From: Cohnella mopanensis
Lineage (GTDB): Bacteria; Bacillota; Bacilli; Paenibacillales; Paenibacillaceae
Direction of reading: 5' to 3'
Assembly: GCF_022352055.1 (NCBI RefSeq)
Contig: NZ_JAKRWM010000002.1
Span: 558,001 to 622,000 of the forward strand
DNA length: 64,000 bases
Positions 1-9,216 of the stretch are shown here, piece by piece. The translations under genes were made by a program, and so were the position numbers. Numbering within the stretch: position 1 is the first letter of the stretch; each line of letters opens with the position of its first letter. The notes beneath the pieces are model-generated. The model worked only from the letters and a program-made list of their open reading frames with translations, made no database searches and was not told the origin of the DNA.

Positions 1-1
1 C

Positions 2-1192
<1,191 letters not shown>

Positions 1193-1209
1193 GAGAGGGG
1201 GGAATACAA

Positions 1210-1521
1210 ATGTGGTTAGCGGAAACAAGCAGTGGCGGCGGTAATCTTCTGTACACGCTGGCACCCTTCATACTGATGTTTGCTATTTTTTATTTCCTGC
1301 TGATTCGTCCGCAGCAAAAGAAACAAAAGCAACGCGGCTCCATGCTGAACGCCTTGAAGAAAGGCGATAAAGTTACGACAGTAGGCGGACTCCACGGAAC
1401 GATCTCGGAAATTTCCGACGATACCGTAGTTCTTAAAGTGAACGACGTAACGAAGTTGACGTTCGATCGTTCTTCGATCAACAACGTATCGTCTAGATCG
1501 GAAGAGAAGAGCGAAGCGTAA
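1210..1521 (+). CDS. yajC: preprotein translocase subunit YajC
   Basis: Small accessory subunit of the Sec translocon that associates with SecD/SecF at the membrane. The 103-residue protein has one N-terminal transmembrane segment (about residues 14-33), then the typical LLIRPQQKKQKQ basic stretch and a soluble domain with the family motif KKGDKVTTVGGLHGTI. The start is an ATG behind a G-rich Shine-Dalgarno (GAGAGGGGGG). It follows tgt closely; secD and secF lie 4.5 kb downstream in the same direction. Confidence 0.95.
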   Translation: MWLAETSSGGGNLLYTLAPFILMFAIFYFLLIRPQQKKQKQRGSMLNALKKGDKVTTVGGLHGTISEISDDTVVLKVNDVTKLTFDRSSINNVSSRSEEKSEA

Positions 1522-1540
1522 GACTAATTATGAAATTAGA

Positions 1541-1584
1541 AAAGCCATTCCGCTTGGAGCGATCCAAGAAGGAATGGCTTTTTT
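1541..1584 (+). terminator. bidirectional rho-independent terminator after yajC
   Basis: An 11-bp outer stem (AAAGCCATTCC / GGAATGGCTTT) and an inner CTTGGA/TCCAAG stem end in a T run. It lies between the convergent yajC and PAP2 genes and can serve both. Confidence 0.85.
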
Positions 1585-1586
1585 CG

Positions 1587-2444
1587 TTAGGAGCCGACAG
1601 GCCCTGATGTTTCGATCTTGGCTTTGGCGCGAACGCTTAGATTAGAAAGCGAACGGTTTTCCGCCCATTCCCCTACCTTGATTCCAACGTAGGCCGAGAA
1701 CACGGCGAGAGCAACCCCCGCAACCATATCCGTAAACCAATGAATGCCTAAGTAAAAAATCGAGAACAGGATTATGATCGCATTCACCCAAGCAAAGATC
1801 GCCCAACGACGAATACCGGATTTGCTGGCTAACAAGGCAAGCGTAACGGAAATAGAAGTATGTAGGCTAGGGAAACAATTATTCAAGCCCGATAACGAAC
1901 GATATTCGCGTTCGAACGTCGGAAACACATCGAGTATGAGAAATCGAACGTTGGAATGCACGAACCACACTTCGTTAACGGGTACGAATAGGTAAAAGGG
2001 AACGGCAAGGAAATAATTAAGCAACAGTGCGATACAAAAAGCATAATAAAGCTTCATGTTCTGATGGTGGGTATAGATGGCGACAGACGCGATCATGACC
2101 GCCTGAAAGACGACTAAGTAGAATATCGCGCAAATAGCGGTAAGCGCAGTGGATTGCAAATGCGTCTGCAACCATGCCGGCCAATCGCCTTCCCATCCGC
2201 TAAGCTCTGGGGTAAGGTCGTAAGGAACATTTAGCCATTCCTCTAACTGTAATTCATGTTTATTAAGAAACATGATCGCGATTACCGCGACGAAAAAGAG
2301 TAAATATTTGCGAGAAACGACCAGTGACTTAAGGAATGTCCATGCGGCTGCGAAAGGTTGTTTTCCCGTTCCGAAAGCAATGAGGACACTGACTGCGATG
2401 ACTGTGCTAATAGATATAGCAGACATGCTATGGAACAAAATCAT
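1587..2444 (-). CDS. PAP2 superfamily membrane phosphatase
   Basis: Integral membrane protein of the PAP2 (phosphatidic acid phosphatase type 2) superfamily, 285 residues, with about six hydrophobic segments. The C2-type motif CFPSLHTS (about residues 190-197) and the C3-type motif GIHWFTDMVAG (His and Asp, about 236-246) are visible. The classical C1 KxxxxxxRP motif is not obvious, which fits the Aur1/inositolphosphotransferase-like branch. The likely substrate is a lipid phosphate or phospholipid head group, but this cannot be set from sequence. ATG start behind an AGGGGGCG Shine-Dalgarno. Confidence 0.8.
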   Translation of the reverse strand: MILFHSMSAISISTVIAVSVLIAFGTGKQPFAAAWTFLKSLVVSRKYLLFFVAVIAIMFLNKHELQLEEWLNVPYDLTPELSGWEGDWPAWLQTHLQSTALTAICAIFYLVVFQAVMIASVAIYTHHQNMKLYYAFCIALLLNYFLAVPFYLFVPVNEVWFVHSNVRFLILDVFPTFEREYRSLSGLNNCFPSLHTSISVTLALLASKSGIRRWAIFAWVNAIIILFSIFYLGIHWFTDMVAGVALAVFSAYVGIKVGEWAENRSLSNLSVRAKAKIETSGPVGS

Positions 2445-2516
2445 GATGCGCCCCCTGTATAGCCCTGATAAAGCAATCTCCGACTTATTATATCATAGAT
2501 CAGAGCGATACACTCA

Positions 2517-2924
2517 TCAGCGGGCTTTTGAGCTTGCGTTCACCCCAAGCATTCCGCCGAATGCTCCCGCTAAGCAAGTGACCAAGAGCAGAATAGGGAC
2601 AGCCGTAGTCCAATTCGCATCGGTAGCAAGAAAACTGATCATAAGGAGCAATAAGGTATAGAGTAAGCCGTTTGCCATTCCGAAATACCAGCCTCGCCGT
2701 CCGGAGCGTTTGGCCGAGACGAATCCGCCCGCTAGCGACGCGCAACCATGTACGCCAAATACCCAAGGCAGCATATTGGATTCGCTAAGAGATGAACCCA
2801 TCAGGAATAAAGACAAGACGATCGCTCCAACAGCTAGCCAAATTCCCGACCAGTATAAGCCGGATGCAACCGGTGACGCGTTGCGTAATCCAATGAAACG
2901 GGAAAGTGAATTCAGAAAAATCAC
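2517..2924 (-). CDS. TIGR04086 family small membrane protein
   Basis: A 135-residue protein with four predicted membrane segments and short basic loops (KRSGRRGW). It resembles the TIGR04086 family found beside yajC/spoVB in Paenibacillaceae; function unknown. The start is uncertain. The GTG at 2924 overlaps the GAAGGAG ribosome-binding site, so initiation a few codons downstream (for example CTG at 2915) would give better spacing. It is divergent from the DUF421 gene and upstream of the PAP2 gene on the same strand. Confidence 0.7.
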   Translation of the reverse strand: MIFLNSLSRFIGLRNASPVASGLYWSGIWLAVGAIVLSLFLMGSSLSESNMLPWVFGVHGCASLAGGFVSAKRSGRRGWYFGMANGLLYTLLLLMISFLATDANWTTAVPILLLVTCLAGAFGGMLGVNASSKAR

Positions 2925-3110
2925 TCCTTCAAGGAATATTCGTTTGTATCAGCTTATGGCGAAGCCAGCCCGCATAGTACAGGCTTGTGATTACCATATT
3001 TTCCGCATGAACGGAGGGAATGAGCGTAAAGTTACACGGTGACACTAGAAGTCCAAGCTAATGATTCGATGGCCGTTGCAGTTGACCTAGTGAACGATCG
3101 GAGGGAGAAC

Positions 3111-3839
3111 ATGGAACTGGCAGGAATTTTGCTTAGAACATTGTTCATGTATTTCTTCATCTTCTTGATCATGAGATTAATGGGGAAGCGCGAAATCGGT
3201 AAGCTTTCCGTATTCGACTTGGTCATCTCCATTATGATCGCGGAAATTGCCGTTATCGTAATCGAATCGACCGACAAATCCATGGTCAACGCGATTGCGC
3301 CGATCCTGCTTCTTGTTTTGGTCCAGATCGGCTTGGCTTTCTTCTCATTGAAGAGCAGAAAACTGCGGATTCTATTTGATGGCAAACCGAGCGTGATCAT
3401 CCGAAACGGGCGTTTGAATCGCAAGGAAATGCACAAGCAGAGATACAATCTTGACGATTTGATGCTCCAGCTGCGGGAAAACCAAGTGACCGATATTGAA
3501 ACCGTTGAAATTGCCGTGTTGGAATCCACGGGTAAATTATCGGTTATCACCAAAGAGGAAATGGGATCATCGGAAGGAAGCGCCGAACAAGCCGAAGCAG
3601 GCCATTCCTCAGAACCTCGAGAGTATAAGAAAACGGACAGCTCTCCGAAGATTAGGTACGAACTGCTGCCGATGGCGCTAATTCTTGACGGTCAAGTGCA
3701 GGATGATAATTTGGAGAAATTAGGAAAGACGCGGTTCTGGTTAAAAAACGAACTGCAAAATTACGATGTGGATAGTTTTAAGAATGTGTACTTTTGCAGC
3801 ATGGACCATAAAGGGAAAATTTACGTAGACAAAAAGTAA
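3111..3839 (+). CDS. DUF421 (YetF/YcaP-like) membrane protein
   Basis: A 242-residue protein with three N-terminal transmembrane segments followed by a cytoplasmic alpha/beta domain. The characteristic motif is seen at LMGKREIGKLSVFDLVISI (about residues 20-38); PSVIIRNGRLN and DDLMLQLRENQV mark the DUF421 domain. A Ser/Glu-rich linker separates this from a C-terminal segment resembling DUF3290-type tails. The ATG at 3111 is chosen over an upstream in-frame GTG (3039) because GGAGGG lies 7 bp before it. B. subtilis relatives are sporulation or stress genes of unknown activity. The gene ends 5 bp from the convergent spoVB gene with no hairpin between. Confidence 0.82.
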   Translation: MELAGILLRTLFMYFFIFLIMRLMGKREIGKLSVFDLVISIMIAEIAVIVIESTDKSMVNAIAPILLLVLVQIGLAFFSLKSRKLRILFDGKPSVIIRNGRLNRKEMHKQRYNLDDLMLQLRENQVTDIETVEIAVLESTGKLSVITKEEMGSSEGSAEQAEAGHSSEPREYKKTDSSPKIRYELLPMALILDGQVQDDNLEKLGKTRFWLKNELQNYDVDSFKNVYFCSMDHKGKIYVDKK

Positions 3840-3844
3840 ATCAA

Positions 3845-5431
3845 TTACGATTGTCTAGGGAGGAAAAATCGCAAAAATCGTCCAATAATCGGTACGCGCG
3901 CTGCATCATGCCGATCGATCAGCTTGAGCAGGATAAGCAAGAGTAAATAAATGACGATCGCAACGAAGCAGGATAGACCAAGGTTTAAGCTGCTATGGGT
4001 AAGCCAATTAAAGTTCCAAATCCACAACGCGGCTGCGCTCATCACGATCATGGCGATAGTAACCTTGAGAAAATCGAGAGGCTGCATTCGGAATCCGGTT
4101 AATCGCGATACGCTTATCCAGTGCAGAAGGGTAACAAGTACCATGTTCACGCCGATGGCGATTACGGCTCCGATAATTCCGAAACGGGGATCCGTAGCCA
4201 ATTGAGCGATTAGGACTAGTTTGACGGAAGCTCCAGCGAATGTATTGAACAAGGCGGTCCCAGGGCGATTCAAAGCCTGAAGAGCAGCCTGCAAAGGAGC
4301 CTGCATGTACAGGAATATCGCGAGCGGAGCTATCCAGCGCAGCATGTCGGCCATGGAATCGTCGCCATATAGCAATGTACAGATAGGTCCGGCCATCAAG
4401 CCAAGCAGAACTACGAAAGGCGCGCCCGTTACGATGGCTAATCTCATCGATTGATGAAGCCGAATATGAATCGTTGCCCAATCGCCCCTCGAAGCCGCTT
4501 CCGACAACGAAGGAACGAGAGAGACGGCGAGCGAATAAGTCAGTGCTCCCGGCAATAAGAGCAAAGGTATGACCATCCCCTGCAAGGCGCCATATTGAGC
4601 GGTTGCCCCCGCGGCGGCAACTCCCGCGATCGTTAGGCTTCTCACGGTGAGAATCGATTCGAACAAATAGGACAACGAGCCGATCATTTTACTCCCGGTT
4701 ACCGGGATAGCCGTATGTAAAATACCCCTCAAAGTATTTTTGCCTCTAGCTAATTCGGCTTCAGTTTGTTCAGCTTGCGGCTCCGACGGTTTTTTGCGTT
4801 CCCGAACGAATTGAATCCACAACACGACCAATCCCGCAAATTCCCCCGCAACCATTCCAAGAACACCGCCAGCTGCGGCCATCTCTAAGCCATATGGCAA
4901 GAAAAGCCAAGCAAACAATAACGTGAGAACGATTCGGAAGATCGTTTCCGAAGTTTGGGACAACGCAGTAGGAATCATGTTCTGTTTACCTTGAAAATAA
5001 CCGCGCCACACAGAGGATACGGCAACAAGCGGGAGAATGGGAATCATCACCAGAAAGGCGGTATGGACTCTGGAATCCGTCATAATCCGGTTGGAAATGA
5101 AATCGGATAAAATAAAACAAACGGCTGCAGCGATTAAACTAAGCGTTAGCGCCAGAGCGACAGAAACGCGCAATATCCGGCGAACGGCAAAAGGGTCACG
5201 CCTAGAATCCGCTTCCGCGACCATCTTGGCAACGGCAAGAGGGATACCTCCGGCAATTAAAGTCAGCAATACAATCGTAAACGGGTACACGAGCTGTATA
5301 AGCCCGACGCCTTCCGCGCCTATCATACGCGGCAATACGATACGGGGGACAAACCCGAGAATTCGGTTTAAGAGTCCAGCAGCGAGCAAGATCATGGCTC
5401 CCTGAATAAAGGTTTGTTTACGCAAGCTCAA
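3845..5431 (-). CDS. spoVB: stage V sporulation protein B-like flippase
   Basis: MOP-superfamily (MurJ/SpoVB) polysaccharide or lipid II flippase of 528 residues with about 14 transmembrane segments. The N-terminal pattern LLNRILGFVPRIVLPRMIGAEG and GLIQLVYPF is typical of SpoVB. In B. subtilis SpoVB is needed for spore cortex peptidoglycan synthesis, by presumed lipid II flipping in the mother cell. Start is TTG at 5431 behind GGAAGAGGGA. It is divergent from the ComN-like gene. The family also includes YtgP and YkvU paralogues, so cortex-specific function is inferred from neighbourhood and similarity. Confidence 0.85.
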   Translation of the reverse strand: MSLRKQTFIQGAMILLAAGLLNRILGFVPRIVLPRMIGAEGVGLIQLVYPFTIVLLTLIAGGIPLAVAKMVAEADSRRDPFAVRRILRVSVALALTLSLIAAAVCFILSDFISNRIMTDSRVHTAFLVMIPILPLVAVSSVWRGYFQGKQNMIPTALSQTSETIFRIVLTLLFAWLFLPYGLEMAAAGGVLGMVAGEFAGLVVLWIQFVRERKKPSEPQAEQTEAELARGKNTLRGILHTAIPVTGSKMIGSLSYLFESILTVRSLTIAGVAAAGATAQYGALQGMVIPLLLLPGALTYSLAVSLVPSLSEAASRGDWATIHIRLHQSMRLAIVTGAPFVVLLGLMAGPICTLLYGDDSMADMLRWIAPLAIFLYMQAPLQAALQALNRPGTALFNTFAGASVKLVLIAQLATDPRFGIIGAVIAIGVNMVLVTLLHWISVSRLTGFRMQPLDFLKVTIAMIVMSAAALWIWNFNWLTHSSLNLGLSCFVAIVIYLLLLILLKLIDRHDAARVPIIGRFLRFFLPRQS

Positions 5432-5582
5432 TGGAATCCCTCTTCCCTCGAATGGGTTAGTCCATATGTATGCTGGGTTTGTCCATCTTCATGCCATTGG
5501 CAGGAATTTAGACTTGCGCATCGAAAGTATTAAGAGCATCATTGGAACGTTGCACACTCACCAGCCGGGAGGGAGTTCACAC

Positions 5583-5888
5583 GTGGAAGAGTACAAGGAA
5601 GAGTTGCCGAGCCGTAAGCAAAGCGTGACGGATGAAGAGCCAAAAATGAGCGACAACGAGATGAACGAAACGATTGAACAGCTCTGTCAGAGCAAAGCTG
5701 AGGAGTTTCATTTAATCGGATATGATCAGGTGACCGGAGCCGATGTGTGGGAATGCGTGAGCGACAAATACCACAAAAAAGGAACTCCGCCGTTATATGA
5801 AGTCGTTAACGACATTTTATCTCTTAAAGTAACGCAGTTCATGAACTTCATTACTTTAAGCATGTATAGAGGAGAAATCCGTAAATAA
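5583..5888 (+). CDS. comN: ComN-like post-transcriptional regulator
   Basis: Small cytosolic protein (101 residues) of the post-transcriptional regulator family that includes B. subtilis ComN, which controls comE mRNA and binds DivIVA. The conserved part is the C-terminal helical region with GYDQVTGADVWECVSDKY and LYEVVNDILSLKVTQFMN. The GTG at 5583 is chosen because GGAGGGAG ends about 8 bp upstream; the frame is open farther up and also has an ATG at 5647. It lies between spoVB (divergent) and secD, as in other Bacillales. The target mRNA in this organism is unknown. Confidence 0.75.
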   Translation: MEEYKEELPSRKQSVTDEEPKMSDNEMNETIEQLCQSKAEEFHLIGYDQVTGADVWECVSDKYHKKGTPPLYEVVNDILSLKVTQFMNFITLSMYRGEIRK

Positions 5889-5911
5889 TAAGATCTTGAG
5901 GATCGAAGGAT

Positions 5912-5943
5912 GGCCTTCCCCAAGTCGGGAAGGCTTTCTTTTT
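5912..5943 (+). terminator. terminator after the ComN-like gene
   Basis: Stem GGCCTTCCC / GGGAAGGCT with a 6-base loop and a TTTCTTTTT tail. The end of the T run overlaps the -35 box of the secD promoter. Confidence 0.85.
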
Positions 5944-5971
5944 GACTTCCTTTTCATCGCGTAGGTATAAT
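5942..5971 (+). promoter_or_regulatory. sigma-A-type promoter of secD-secF
   Basis: TTGACT (5942-5947), an 18-bp spacer and TATAAT (5966-5971). The distance to the secD ATG at 6008 is normal for a short leader. Confidence 0.75.
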
Positions 5972-6007
5972 AGGAACATTGAGAATCGAAAGGGGATCGC
6001 ACCAGAA

Positions 6008-7282
6008 ATGAAACGAATAGTAGCATTCGTGCTCGTAGTTCTCGTTGGATTCGGGATTATGGGAGCTTTCACGCCCGGATTGTTGAACGCAACGAAGCTG
6101 GGGCTCGACTTGAAAGGCGGAGTAGAAATTCTGTACGAAGCGTCACCGCTAACGGAAGGTGGCGTCATTACGACGGAATCTCTGAATCGAACGGCGAAAA
6201 GCCTGGAAGATCGCGCGAATAAATCAGGCGTCGCCGAACCCGAAGTTACGACAGAGGGTAAAAAACGAATTCGTCTGAAAATCGCGATTTCGACAGGGAC
6301 CACCGACCAAGAACGCGATGAAGCGATTCAGAAAATTCGCGATCTTATGAAACGTCCCGCCGAATTGCAATTCCGTAGCTCGGTCGGTTGCACGGACGGT
6401 TCCTATTGCAACGTGGAACTGTATGGTTCGGATTTTAAAGAGGGCGCCGCTAAAGTCGAAATGGGCGATCTGAACTCCTATGTGGTTAACATCGTCGTTA
6501 AAGACAAGAAAAAGCTAGCGGACGTTTCCTCTAAGTTGGTCGGGAAAAACTTAGCGATCTACCTAGACGATGTACTCCAATCGGCTCCGGTAGTCCAAAC
6601 GGCGCTGACCAATGGAACGGCCGTCATCACAGGCCAAGATTCGCGCAAAGAAGCGCAAGAGTTGGCGGATATTATCAACCTGGGTGCATTGCCGCTTAAA
6701 ATAACAGAAAAATATACGCAAAGCGTCGGCGCGACATTAGGGAAACAATCGTTGCATGATACGTTGTTCGCAGGCGGTCTTGCCTCCGTATTAATCTTGT
6801 TGTTCATGCTGATCTTGTACCGATTGCCGGGCATCGTGGCGAGCATTTGTCTCATTGTATTCGTATGGATATTGCTTGGCGTGTTCTATTTGATGAATGC
6901 GACGCTTACCCTTCCGGGTATTGCGGCCTTCGTTCTTGGGATCGGGATCGCCGTCGACTCTAACATCATTACGGCGGAACGGATCAAGGACGAACTTCGC
7001 AGCGGCAAAACGATAGCGTCCTCTCTTCGCGCGGGAGCGAAAAACAGCTTCCGGACGATTATCGACGCGCATATTACGACTTTGATCGCGGCAGGGGTTC
7101 TTTATTTCATGGGCCACGGTATCGTCAAAAGCTTTGCGATCGTACTCATCGCGAGTATTATCGTTAACATTCTCACGAACGTGTTCCTTCCGCGTTACTT
7201 GCTAAATCTATTGATCAAAAGCGGTCGGGTTAACAAGCCGTCGTATTACAGCGTGAAGGAGGACGAAATCAATGCGCTCTAA
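6008..7282 (+). CDS. secD: protein translocase subunit SecD
   Basis: Membrane component of the Sec auxiliary complex that uses the proton motive force to complete export. 424 residues. An N-terminal membrane anchor (residues 4-24) is followed by GLDLKGGVEILYEA (family D1 motif), the P1 extracytoplasmic domain, and five C-terminal membrane segments carrying GIGIAVDSNIITAERIKDELRSGKT. The ATG at 6008 is chosen behind AAAGGGGA; an upstream in-frame start would run into the promoter. It overlaps secF by 11 bp. SecD and SecF are separate here, unlike the fused SecDF of B. subtilis. Confidence 0.95.
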   Translation: MKRIVAFVLVVLVGFGIMGAFTPGLLNATKLGLDLKGGVEILYEASPLTEGGVITTESLNRTAKSLEDRANKSGVAEPEVTTEGKKRIRLKIAISTGTTDQERDEAIQKIRDLMKRPAELQFRSSVGCTDGSYCNVELYGSDFKEGAAKVEMGDLNSYVVNIVVKDKKKLADVSSKLVGKNLAIYLDDVLQSAPVVQTALTNGTAVITGQDSRKEAQELADIINLGALPLKITEKYTQSVGATLGKQSLHDTLFAGGLASVLILLFMLILYRLPGIVASICLIVFVWILLGVFYLMNATLTLPGIAAFVLGIGIAVDSNIITAERIKDELRSGKTIASSLRAGAKNSFRTIIDAHITTLIAAGVLYFMGHGIVKSFAIVLIASIIVNILTNVFLPRYLLNLLIKSGRVNKPSYYSVKEDEINAL

Positions 7283-8180
7283 ACGCTCATTCGACTTTGT
7301 TAAATCAAGCCGCAAGTTCTTAATCGTTTCCGCGATCATTACGCTTCTCGGCATCGTGGCCGTCAGTATTTTCGGTATGAATTACGGCATTGATTTCAGT
7401 TCGGGTACATCGATTGACATCTCGACCAAGAAAGCCGTCGACGAAAGCAAGCTGAGAATTTTCTTGGACGAGCAGAAGCTCGGGGATTATAGCCTGACCA
7501 TGGCGGAGAATCGGGATTCTATCCGGTTCAAGCAAGCTCTTAACGAGCAGCAGGAGAAAGATTTGAAAGCGGCATTCACCGCGCAAGTCGATCCTAGCGC
7601 TTCTTACGAGGTCAATATCGTAGACGTAGACATCGCGCGCGAACAACAGAAAAGCGCGCTTATCGGAATGGCCGTCGCTTGTTTAGGAATCGTACTCTAC
7701 GTGAGCATGCGTTTCGAATGGCGATTTGCGGTTGCCGCGGTAACCTCGCTTGTATATACTGCCTTCTTCGTCATTTCGGTCTTCTCGATATTCCGTCTGG
7801 AAGTGAACTTGCCTTTCATCTTGGCGGTGCTGACCATTATCGGTTACGCGATTAACGATACGGTCGTTATCTTCGACCGAATACGCGAAAATCTGCGGTT
7901 CGCCAAGCTGAAAACCCATGCGGATCTAGACACATTGGTTAACGACAGCATCTGGCAAACTCTAGCTCGTTCCATTAACACGGTCATCACCGTTTTGTTC
8001 GCGGCCGGTTGCCTATTCATTTTCGGAAGCGAGTCGATTAAACTGTTCTCGTTAGCCATGATCTTAGGATTGGTGTGCGGAGCTTATTCTTCCATCTTCA
8101 TTGCCAGCCAGCTCTGGTTGTACTTGCGTAAGAAGCAACCGCTCAAGAAAATGGCGATTAAACCGCAAAGCACGCCTTAA
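7272..8180 (+). CDS. secF: protein translocase subunit SecF
   Basis: Partner of SecD in the SecDF-YajC complex. The 302-residue product has an N-terminal membrane segment, the short extracytoplasmic domain beginning NYGIDFSSGTSIDIS, and a C-terminal five-segment membrane domain with the motif GYAINDTVVIFDRIRENLR. The ATG lies inside the secD 3' end behind GAAGGAGG, implying translational coupling. Confidence 0.95.
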   Translation: MRSKRSFDFVKSSRKFLIVSAIITLLGIVAVSIFGMNYGIDFSSGTSIDISTKKAVDESKLRIFLDEQKLGDYSLTMAENRDSIRFKQALNEQQEKDLKAAFTAQVDPSASYEVNIVDVDIAREQQKSALIGMAVACLGIVLYVSMRFEWRFAVAAVTSLVYTAFFVISVFSIFRLEVNLPFILAVLTIIGYAINDTVVIFDRIRENLRFAKLKTHADLDTLVNDSIWQTLARSINTVITVLFAAGCLFIFGSESIKLFSLAMILGLVCGAYSSIFIASQLWLYLRKKQPLKKMAIKPQSTP

Positions 8181-8203
8181 GCAACAGGAAAGGAGTGGTT
8201 CTA

Positions 8204-9145
8204 GTGGCTATGGAACAACGCTCCGTCACTGCGGAACACGGCTCACTGGTGTCCCTATGGGGACTGCTCGGCTTGTTTATCGTGAAGGGTACGGTCGGAT
8301 GGATAACGGGAAGCAAAGCTTTATTAGCGGACGCTTGCCAGTCTGCCGCCGACTGCGCCTGTACTTTTACATCTTATCTCGGTATACGTAAAGCTAGAAT
8401 AGATCCGAATGCATCCAGCTCTTCGCGTCCGCAACCGGAATCCGTGGCCGCGATTGTCTTATCCGCGGTACTTCTAGTCGCCGGTATTGAGATTGGGATT
8501 TCATCGGTTCGCTCCGTCGCGAATGGAGTCGATGAAGCACCGGGCGTCGGTGCCGTAATCGTCATTGCGGTAGGGATCGGCGTAAGAGAAGGACTTGTCC
8601 GTTATAAGCGAAGCCGTGACAACCGTTGCGGAATTCGAGGCGACCGTGCAGGGGACAATCGTTCTGATATCTTCGCTTCCTTGACCGCATTGGTCGGGAC
8701 GTCGGGGGCAGTCGTTGGGGGTCTCTACAATATGCCGTTCCTGTATGTTCTCGATCCGGCCGCGGGGCTCGTCATCTCCGTATTTATCCTTCGGATGGGG
8801 TACCGAATGACTACGGGCGTTCTTCGGGCATCCGATCGTTACGTCATCGACGACGCCGATGCGCAGACGTTGCTCGAAGCCGTCCAAAGGGTAGACGGCG
8901 TCGTAGCCGTGGACGAAGTCAAAGCGAGAGAGCAAGGGCATTATATCGTGCTAGATGTTATCATTCGCGTTAATCCGAGAATCAGCGTGTTCGAAGGTCA
9001 AGACGTTGCGCAACGTGTGCGTCGCCAACTGACCAAACGGTTCATCCATATCATGGACGTTAGCGTGAAGGTGCAGCCTTACGATCCGGGTTTTCCGTAT
9101 AAATCTAATCATCATGAAGATGAGCTTGCATCGTTATTGCAATAA
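8204..9145 (+). CDS. cation diffusion facilitator family transporter
   Basis: CDF-type metal/proton antiporter of 313 residues with about five to six membrane segments and a C-terminal cytoplasmic domain (about residues 205-290). The metal site in TM2 reads DACQSAAD, with Gln where most Zn/Cd transporters have His, and the TM5 site reads DNRSD. A DxxxD-type second site is closer to manganese-type CDFs, so Mn(II) or mixed specificity is possible; this is inference. Start GTG 8204 is chosen by spacing from AAAGGAG. It follows secF by 23 bp and is probably cotranscribed. Confidence 0.85.
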   Translation: MAMEQRSVTAEHGSLVSLWGLLGLFIVKGTVGWITGSKALLADACQSAADCACTFTSYLGIRKARIDPNASSSSRPQPESVAAIVLSAVLLVAGIEIGISSVRSVANGVDEAPGVGAVIVIAVGIGVREGLVRYKRSRDNRCGIRGDRAGDNRSDIFASLTALVGTSGAVVGGLYNMPFLYVLDPAAGLVISVFILRMGYRMTTGVLRASDRYVIDDADAQTLLEAVQRVDGVVAVDEVKAREQGHYIVLDVIIRVNPRISVFEGQDVAQRVRRQLTKRFIHIMDVSVKVQPYDPGFPYKSNHHEDELASLLQ

Positions 9146-9158
9146 TCACGTCAAATTC

Positions 9159-9194
9159 AATCCGCCGTCCTCGTGCCGGCGGATTTGTTCTTTT
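9159..9194 (+). terminator. terminator between the CDF gene and recJ
   Basis: Perfect 9-bp stem AATCCGCCG / CGGCGGATT with a 9-base loop and a TGTTCTTTT tail. Confidence 0.75.
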
Positions 9195-9216
9195 AAGCAA
9201 GCAGGGAGGGACAAAG

